From Phenylobacterium sp. (lineage in GTDB: Bacteria; Pseudomonadota; Alphaproteobacteria; Caulobacterales; Caulobacteraceae): DNA of 64,000 bases. Each line of letters begins with the position of its first letter. The stretch's first letter is position 1. Below the pieces are notes generated by a model. It saw only the letters and a list, made by a program, of their open reading frames with translations. It searched no databases and was not told the DNA's origin. Of the stretch, positions 60,078-64,000 are shown in pieces. The position numbers and the translations under genes are program-made. The stretch lies in NCBI RefSeq assembly GCF_030679875.1, contig NZ_JAUXSP010000009.1, positions 62,001 to 126,000 on the forward strand. The letters are read 5' to 3'.

Positions 60078-60587
60078 TTAGCTGACCTGATGAAGGGGGC
60101 CGCCACCAGTTGGTCCAGCCTCGACTATCGGGATGATATCCTGGCGGATGAACTCGACCCTGCTCTTCAACATCCTTGCGTGTTCTTCGGTGGGAGCGGC
60201 AGCGATCGGATAAGCGCCTTCCAGAGCGTCGCCATTTAGAACGCGGTCAGCCCAATCCTCTGTGAAGATGCAATAGGTTTCCAACGCCTCCGCTGGAGTG
60301 GGCGAGTCGTCGGTCGCAAAATATGCGGGCGGCAGATCGCCGACGATCACCCAAAGCTCAGCATCCTCTTGGCCTTCCCACTGGATCGGTTCGGTGAAGC
60401 GCACGAGGAACAGCGCGAGGATGCGGCTCACCCCAAAGGCGAGCAGCATCTCGCCGATGGGCTTCGCCCATGGGCGGGTCCCGACATAGTCGCGCGCCTC
60501 CGCCTCAAGCTCCGCAAGTTGCGCGTCCTCCTCGGGGTCGGGCACGCCGGCGAGCTGAAAGGCTGAAGTGTCGACGGGAGGGTTCAT
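60078..60587 (-). CDS. Hypothetical protein, possibly DUF4826-like
   Basis: A 169-residue cytosolic protein. It has an acidic N terminus (DPEEDAQLAELEAEARDYVG), a short hydrophobic middle (IGEMLLAFGVSRILALFLVRF), the segment ELWVIVGDLPPAYFATDDSPTPAEALETYC, and a C-terminal EEHARMLKSRVEFIRQDIIPIVEA. The WVIVGDLPxAYFxxDDxxxPxxAL part resembles a small family seen in Sphingomonadales and Caulobacterales, but I cannot name it with certainty. GC and codon use are less extreme than its neighbours. Single gene between the cysNC terminator and arsR. Confidence 0.7.
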   Translation of the reverse strand: MNPPVDTSAFQLAGVPDPEEDAQLAELEAEARDYVGTRPWAKPIGEMLLAFGVSRILALFLVRFTEPIQWEGQEDAELWVIVGDLPPAYFATDDSPTPAEALETYCIFTEDWADRVLNGDALEGAYPIAAAPTEEHARMLKSRVEFIRQDIIPIVEAGPTGGGPLHQVS

Positions 60588-60691
60588 GAGGCGAGACCTG
60601 CGGAAGCGAAGGGCGTCAGATTACGATCGGATCGCCCGGAGTCCAACTGGGATTGATCACCTTTTGTTCGCGCTCATGCTGCCGCGGCCGG

Positions 60692-60727
60692 TTGACTCTC
60701 CCCCATTTCCGCTCAATACTTAAGTCA
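60692..60727 (+). promoter_or_regulatory. Promoter of the ArsR-SRPBCC operon, probably leaderless
   Basis: TTGACT (60692-60697) and AATACT (60715-60720) are 17 bp apart. The ATG follows the -10 box by only 7 bp, so the message may begin at the start codon. An ACTTAAGT palindrome (60718-60725) over the start region could be the ArsR operator. Confidence 0.55.
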
Positions 60728-61075
60728 ATGCTACAGTATCAGCCCGTACCCCTCGACCTCGCCTTCCAGGCCCTCGCCGATCCCGGTCGCCGGGCCATGG
60801 TCGAGCGTCTGAGCCTCGGTCCCGCCTCGGTCAGCGAACTGGCCCAGCCCCTGCCCATGACCCTGTCGGCGGTGGTCCAGCACCTGAAGATCCTGGAGGC
60901 GGCGGGTCTGGTGAAGAGCCGCAAGGTGGGCCGGGTGCGCACCTGCGCCCTGGAGGTCGAGGCCATGAGCCAGGTCGAACGCTGGATCGCCGAGCGCAAG
61001 CGCTTCTGGTCGCAGCAGTACGACCAGCTGGAGGCCTATCTGGCCCAGACCGCCCCAGAGGAGAACGACCGATGA
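60728..61075 (+). CDS. ArsR family transcriptional regulator
   Basis: A 115-residue winged helix of the ArsR type that commonly precedes AHSA1 genes. LDLAFQALADPGRRAMVERLSLGPASVSELAQPLPMTLSAVVQHLKILEAAGLVKSRKVGRVRTC is the DNA-binding core. It lacks the ELCVC metal-site motif of arsenic sensors, so it probably does not bind metal in that way. ATG 60728 sits 7 bp after a -10 box. Coupled to the SRPBCC gene by a 4-base overlap. Confidence 0.92.
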   Translation: MLQYQPVPLDLAFQALADPGRRAMVERLSLGPASVSELAQPLPMTLSAVVQHLKILEAAGLVKSRKVGRVRTCALEVEAMSQVERWIAERKRFWSQQYDQLEAYLAQTAPEENDR

Positions 61076-61545
61076 CGCTGACCCACGCCACCTTCACCAT
61101 CGAGCGGGTGCTGACCGCCTCGCCGGCCCGGGTCTACGCGGCCTATTCCAGCCTGGAGGCCAAGAGCGCCTGGTTCGGGGCGGTGGCGGACATAGAGACC
61201 CTGGACCGGGACTTCGACTTCCGGGTCGGCGGCAAGGAGCGCTTTCGCGCCCGCTGGCCGGACGGCCGGGTGAGCGACTTCCAGGCCGTCTATCATGACA
61301 TCCTGGAGAACCAGCGGATCATCCTGGTCTACGACATGTTCCAGAACGGCGAGAAGCTGTCGGTCTCCCTCCAGACCCTGGAATTCCGCGCCGAAGGCGA
61401 CCGGACCCGGCTGATCCATACCGAGCAGGGCGCCTATCTGACCGGCGGCCTCGAGGCGGCCAAGGGCCGTGAGCACGGCACGACCTGGGGTATCGACAAC
61501 CTGGTCGCCCTGATCGAAGGGCGCGAACCGGAGCCCTTCGCATGA
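61072..61545 (+). CDS. SRPBCC (AHSA1-type) protein
   Basis: A 157-residue START/Bet v1-like protein of the AHSA1 group. ATFTIERVLTASPARVYAAYSSLEAKSAWFGAV, then DFDFRVGGKERFRARWPDGRVSDFQAVYHDI and EGDRTRLIHTEQGAYLTGG mark the fold. ArsR-AHSA1 pairs are widespread, and the SRPBCC cavity binds a small hydrophobic ligand that may be the inducer. It is translationally coupled to arsR and to a tiny following ORF. Confidence 0.92.
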   Translation: MTLTHATFTIERVLTASPARVYAAYSSLEAKSAWFGAVADIETLDRDFDFRVGGKERFRARWPDGRVSDFQAVYHDILENQRIILVYDMFQNGEKLSVSLQTLEFRAEGDRTRLIHTEQGAYLTGGLEAAKGREHGTTWGIDNLVALIEGREPEPFA

Positions 61546-61628
61546 GCCTCGAACTATTCGCCCGCGCCGTCGATGACGCCAGAGGCCTCCGCCACGACTT
61601 CCCCCTCGGCGCCCCGGACAGAGACTAG
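61542..61628 (+). CDS. 28-residue coupled ORF
   Basis: ATG 61542 overlaps the SRPBCC stop (ATGA) and runs 28 codons (MSLELFARAVDDARGLRHDF in its first 20) to TAG 61626-61628. The tight coupling suggests translation. It could be a microprotein or the start of a gene truncated by deletion; nothing downstream continues it. Confidence 0.3.
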   Translation: MSLELFARAVDDARGLRHDFPLGAPDRD

Positions 61629-61724
61629 GGACGGCTGGCGCGAAGCGGTCGATCCGAACTTCAGAGAAGGGTGGGAAGCGGACATCTACCTTGCTAGCTT
61701 TGCTGCAATCGGGGGACCTCAGCC

Positions 61725-62078
61725 ATGCTCGCATTCGTAGTCACGTTCGTCGCCACGCTAGGCATGGGGGCTCTGGCCGAGGGAAGCGCCGCACGCGACG
61801 CACCTGAGACCAATCGAATCTCCAATTGTGTACTAGAACAGATTGCGAGAGCGGAACGAACCACCCCCGACAAGCTTGATAGCTTCTCGAAAAGGAGCGC
61901 CAACAAAGCGATGGCCGCTTGCCACGGGGTTAAGGCAGCTTGGGCGTCCGAGTTGGATGAGCAACTTCGCTCAGACCCGAAATTTTCCGACCCGATCCTG
62001 CGCAAGGCTGAAGTGAACAAGATTGTCTCTACTGACGAATTGGTGGTGATGATCCTGATCGGGATGAAAGCGAGGTAA
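61725..62078 (+). CDS. Small secreted hypothetical protein
   Basis: A 117-residue protein with an N-terminal hydrophobic leader (MLAFVVTFVATLGMGALAEG) and a polar helical body with two Cys (ISNCVLEQIARAERTTPDKLD; AMAACHGVKAAW) that could form a disulfide in the periplasm. The gene is visibly less GC-rich and uses codons rare in its neighbours (AAT, CTA, AGA), which hints at foreign origin. No family recognised. Confidence 0.65.
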   Translation: MLAFVVTFVATLGMGALAEGSAARDAPETNRISNCVLEQIARAERTTPDKLDSFSKRSANKAMAACHGVKAAWASELDEQLRSDPKFSDPILRKAEVNKIVSTDELVVMILIGMKAR

Positions 62079-62283
62079 GAAGCTGCAGCGAAGCGGAGGA
62101 TTAACCTAGGAGCTGGCCTTCAGCGCCGAGGTTCTTTCAGTGAGCGAAGCTAACGCTCCAGAGGGCGGCTTTGGGTCGCTAGCCGACCTCGCGTCCACAC
62201 CAAGGCCCAGACAGCGCGCCCGCCGGTGGCGGTGCTCGGCCCGCGAGCCTTTCAACTCAACCTCTCGACCAAGCCGCGCCTCT

Positions 62284-62751
62284 TCACCGCCTGACCTCCC
62301 ATGCCTCCGTATCGTGGTCGGGGTGCTGGTAGGACACGATGCTCGCCAAATGCGCCGCCGCCCGGGGCTCGTCGGAGCCGTGGACGGGCAGCTTCGCGAG
62401 GTCTTCGAAGTAGGGGACCTGCGCCGGCGAGGCGAGTTGCTCGCTCGGCCGCACCTCAGCCGGCCGGTCGAAGGCGCCGATGGGCAGGCCGACATGCTTG
62501 TCGCCGTACTCAAACGTCAGCGGCGTGCCGCAGTCGCTGCAGAAGCCCCGGCGAACCTTGTTTGAGCTCTGGAAGCGCTTGGGCTCGCCGCGGGTCCAGA
62601 CCAGGGCCTCGGACGGCGCCTCCGCATAGGGCCCGAACAGTCCGCCCGTCGCCTTCTGGCACATGCGGCAATGGCAGATCGAGGCTTCGCCAAGCTCGCC
62701 CTCAATGCGGAACCGCACCGCCCCGCACTGGCATCCGCCGGTCACGCTCAT
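62284..62751 (-). CDS. GFA (CENP-V/GFA domain) family zinc protein
   Basis: A 155-residue zinc protein. The cysteine sets are complete: GGCQCGAVRF, ICHCRMCQKATGGLF and GFCSDCGTPL. The family is named for glutathione-dependent formaldehyde activation, though most members have no proven activity. ATG 62751 has AGAGG 8 nt upstream; a TTG two codons earlier is possible. It is intact, unlike the GFA gene at 14519-14967, from which it differs widely. Confidence 0.92.
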   Translation of the reverse strand: MSVTGGCQCGAVRFRIEGELGEASICHCRMCQKATGGLFGPYAEAPSEALVWTRGEPKRFQSSNKVRRGFCSDCGTPLTFEYGDKHVGLPIGAFDRPAEVRPSEQLASPAQVPYFEDLAKLPVHGSDEPRAAAHLASIVSYQHPDHDTEAWEVRR

Positions 62752-62785
62752 CAGCAAGCCTCTTTCCTGGTGCTTCCCATCCTGA

Positions 62786-62929
62786 GGGTCGCATACCTGC
62801 GGTGAGCGTCAACGCCCACCGCCGAGCCCCCCGCCTCGCTTGCGCCGCGATCGCGACGGATATGGCGGGCTCGTGCGTGACATCTCCATGGGCGGCCTCC
62901 CCGCCGCCCAGGTCAGCATCAGGATTTAG
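62786..62929 (+). pseudogene. Possible PilZ-domain remnant
   Basis: An open frame of 47 codons without a start contains RLRRDRDGYGGLVRDISMGG. The R-x3-R followed by D-x-S-x-x-G is the c-di-GMP-binding pattern of PilZ domains. The frame stops just 5 bp before the TonB-receptor start. It is too short for a full PilZ domain. It may be a decayed gene or chance. Confidence 0.25.
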
Positions 62930-62933
62930 CGTT

Positions 62934-64000
62934 TTGCGTCTGCCTTACCCTCCCCGGCCCGCCGCGCGTCTCAGGGCGCACCTCCTCGCCGGCGCAGCCC
63001 TCGCCTGCCTGTCTTCGGCCGCTATCGCCCAGGAGGTCGATGACTATGACTACGGCGATGTCGAGGTGCAGGAGCTGGTGGTCAGCGGGGCGCGGCCGGC
63101 AGGCTCAGTGATCGGCGACATCACCCCGGAACTCACCCTGTCACCACAGGAAATCCGCGCCTATGGGGCGGCCAGCGTTACGGAATTGCTGGAGGCGCTG
63201 AGCCCTCAGATCGGCAGCGGCCAGGGCGGCGGGCGTCCCGTCATCCTGATCAATGGCGGCCGGATTTCGGGTTTTGCTGAAATCCGCGACCTGCCCACCG
63301 AGGCCATCGCCCGGGTGGAGATCCTGCCCGAGGAACTCTCTCTGAAGTACGGTTATCCCGCCGAGCAGAAGGTGGTGAACATGGTGCTCCGGCCCAGGTT
63401 CCGCGCCACCCTGGTCGAAGGATCAGTCAAGTCGCCCACCCAGGCCGGCGGCGGCGAGACCCTGGGCGCCCACGGCGCCCGCCTCGATATCCTGCAGGGC
63501 CGGCGGTTGACCCTGGACGCCAAGGTCAACACCACCGACTCCATCGAGGAGAGCGACCGCGACATCATTGGCGGCGAAGGGGCCTTTCGCTCCCTCCAGT
63601 CGCAGTCCAGCGATGTGAGCCTGAACGCCGTCTATGCCCGGCCCCTGGAGAACGGCGTCTCCCTCTCCGTCAACGGTCTCTTCGAGGCCAGCGAGAGCGA
63701 GTCTCGCCAGGGCCTGTCGCCCTTCGGGCCTGAGGCCCTGCTGCGAAACACCGAGCGCCAGACCGCCCGCCTGGCGGCCTCGGCCACCGGCGCCCTGGCC
63801 GGCTGGCAGTGGTCGACCACCGGCGAGATCGAGCGCGGCGAGGTCGACACCGACACCGACCGGGCCTCCGGCGGGCGAGCCTTTCTCGACACCGCCCGCA
63901 CGGTGAGCACCTCGGCCCAAACTGATCTGGTGCTGAACCGGTCATTCGGGGAGCTGCCGGCCGGCCAGATCAGCACGGCGCTCACCGCCCGGGCCTCGGC
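62934..64000 (+). CDS. TonB-dependent receptor-like outer-membrane protein (3' end outside window)
   Basis: The first 355 codons of a large outer-membrane protein, open to the window edge. TTG 62934 starts a signal peptide ending ACLSSAAIAQEVDD. A TonB-box-like ELVVSG follows at about residue 47. The plug domain is next: ITPELTLSPQEIRAYGAASVTELLEALSP, then GGRPVILINGGRISGFAEIRDLPTEAIARVEILP and NMVLRPRFRATLVEG. Barrel strands begin after that. It would import a ligand with TonB energy. The start is chosen because it places the signal peptide correctly; upstream ATGs are out of frame. Confidence 0.85.
   Translation, partial: MRLPYPPRPAARLRAHLLAGAALACLSSAAIAQEVDDYDYGDVEVQELVVSGARPAGSVIGDITPELTLSPQEIRAYGAASVTELLEALSPQIGSGQGGGRPVILINGGRISGFAEIRDLPTEAIARVEILPEELSLKYGYPAEQKVVNMVLRPRFRATLVEGSVKSPTQAGGGETLGAHGARLDILQGRRLTLDAKVNTTDSIEESDRDIIGGEGAFRSLQSQSSDVSLNAVYARPLENGVSLSVNGLFEASESESRQGLSPFGPEALLRNTERQTARLAASATGALAGWQWSTTGEIERGEVDTDTDRASGGRAFLDTARTVSTSAQTDLVLNRSFGELPAGQISTALTARAS

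Noticed and set aside
60003..60239. A 78-residue ORF on the plus strand after the cysNC terminator
   Set aside because: It lies antisense to the better-supported 169-aa gene and has no motif or ribosome-binding site.

Overview
This window is high-GC, densely packed alphaproteobacterial DNA. It most likely comes from the Caulobacteraceae (Caulobacter or Phenylobacterium type). The best lineage marker is a TipN-like new-pole landmark protein (50632-53313). Supporting signs are the murA-DUF2948-hisD-UPF0262-phosphatase-infA-maf-rng-yacG gene order, a GTTC-N7-GTTC type SOS box, an EcfG-like promoter (GGAAC-N17-CGTT) and many ATGA-coupled operons. Nothing here identifies the species.

Layout. At 1-7804 the left edge carries the tail of an HNH-like protein beside tRNA-Phe, followed by a leftward housekeeping block for cell-wall precursor, histidine, translation initiation and RNA processing functions. 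At 7845-7919 is tRNA-Thr. At 8314-10988 lies a decayed phage or gene-transfer-agent module: spanin pair, M15 endolysin, a terminase fused to a holin-like tail, a small terminase candidate and an SOS box. Next come a convergent HicA/DUF1902 pair, katG, a host-attachment-type protein, a frameshifted GFA gene, an Stf0 sulfotransferase and an isochorismatase-like hydrolase. At 16876-19181 is a regulatory island: an XRE/S24 repressor, a divergent three-gene operon ending in a DUF6456-like protein, and three copies of one operator motif (CTGTA-N7-TACAG). From 19240 to 24200 are metabolic and efflux genes, including a marR-MFS operon with its operator over the promoter. At 24242-30286 is a complete Mrp/Pha cation/proton antiporter operon, followed by a second translation initiation factor IF-1 with a basic tail.

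The right half holds a flavoprotein, an FAD-linked oxidoreductase, a GPH sugar symporter, a stress-type fasciclin lipoprotein, an ABC-2 exporter, a Phd/VapC toxin-antitoxin pair, a nitronate monooxygenase and a mechanosensitive channel. It continues with methylmalonyl-CoA mutase (two subunits), a SatD-DUF3307-like pair, a SulP carrier without a STAS domain, two DUF4112 paralogues, ybjQ and tipN. After these come DNA alkylation repair (Ogt plus an Ada-AlkA fusion), sulfate activation (cysD, cysNC), an ArsR-SRPBCC pair and the start of a TonB-dependent receptor.

Functional links. CysD/CysNC make PAPS, which the Stf0 sulfotransferase can use. The repressor, its operators, the SOS box and the lysis/packaging remnants look like parts of one or two reduced phage-derived elements. 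The SatD pair is the least understood unit: three CCC-N6-GGG palindromes spaced exactly 29 bp apart precede it, and SatD itself carries a C-terminal helix-turn-helix.
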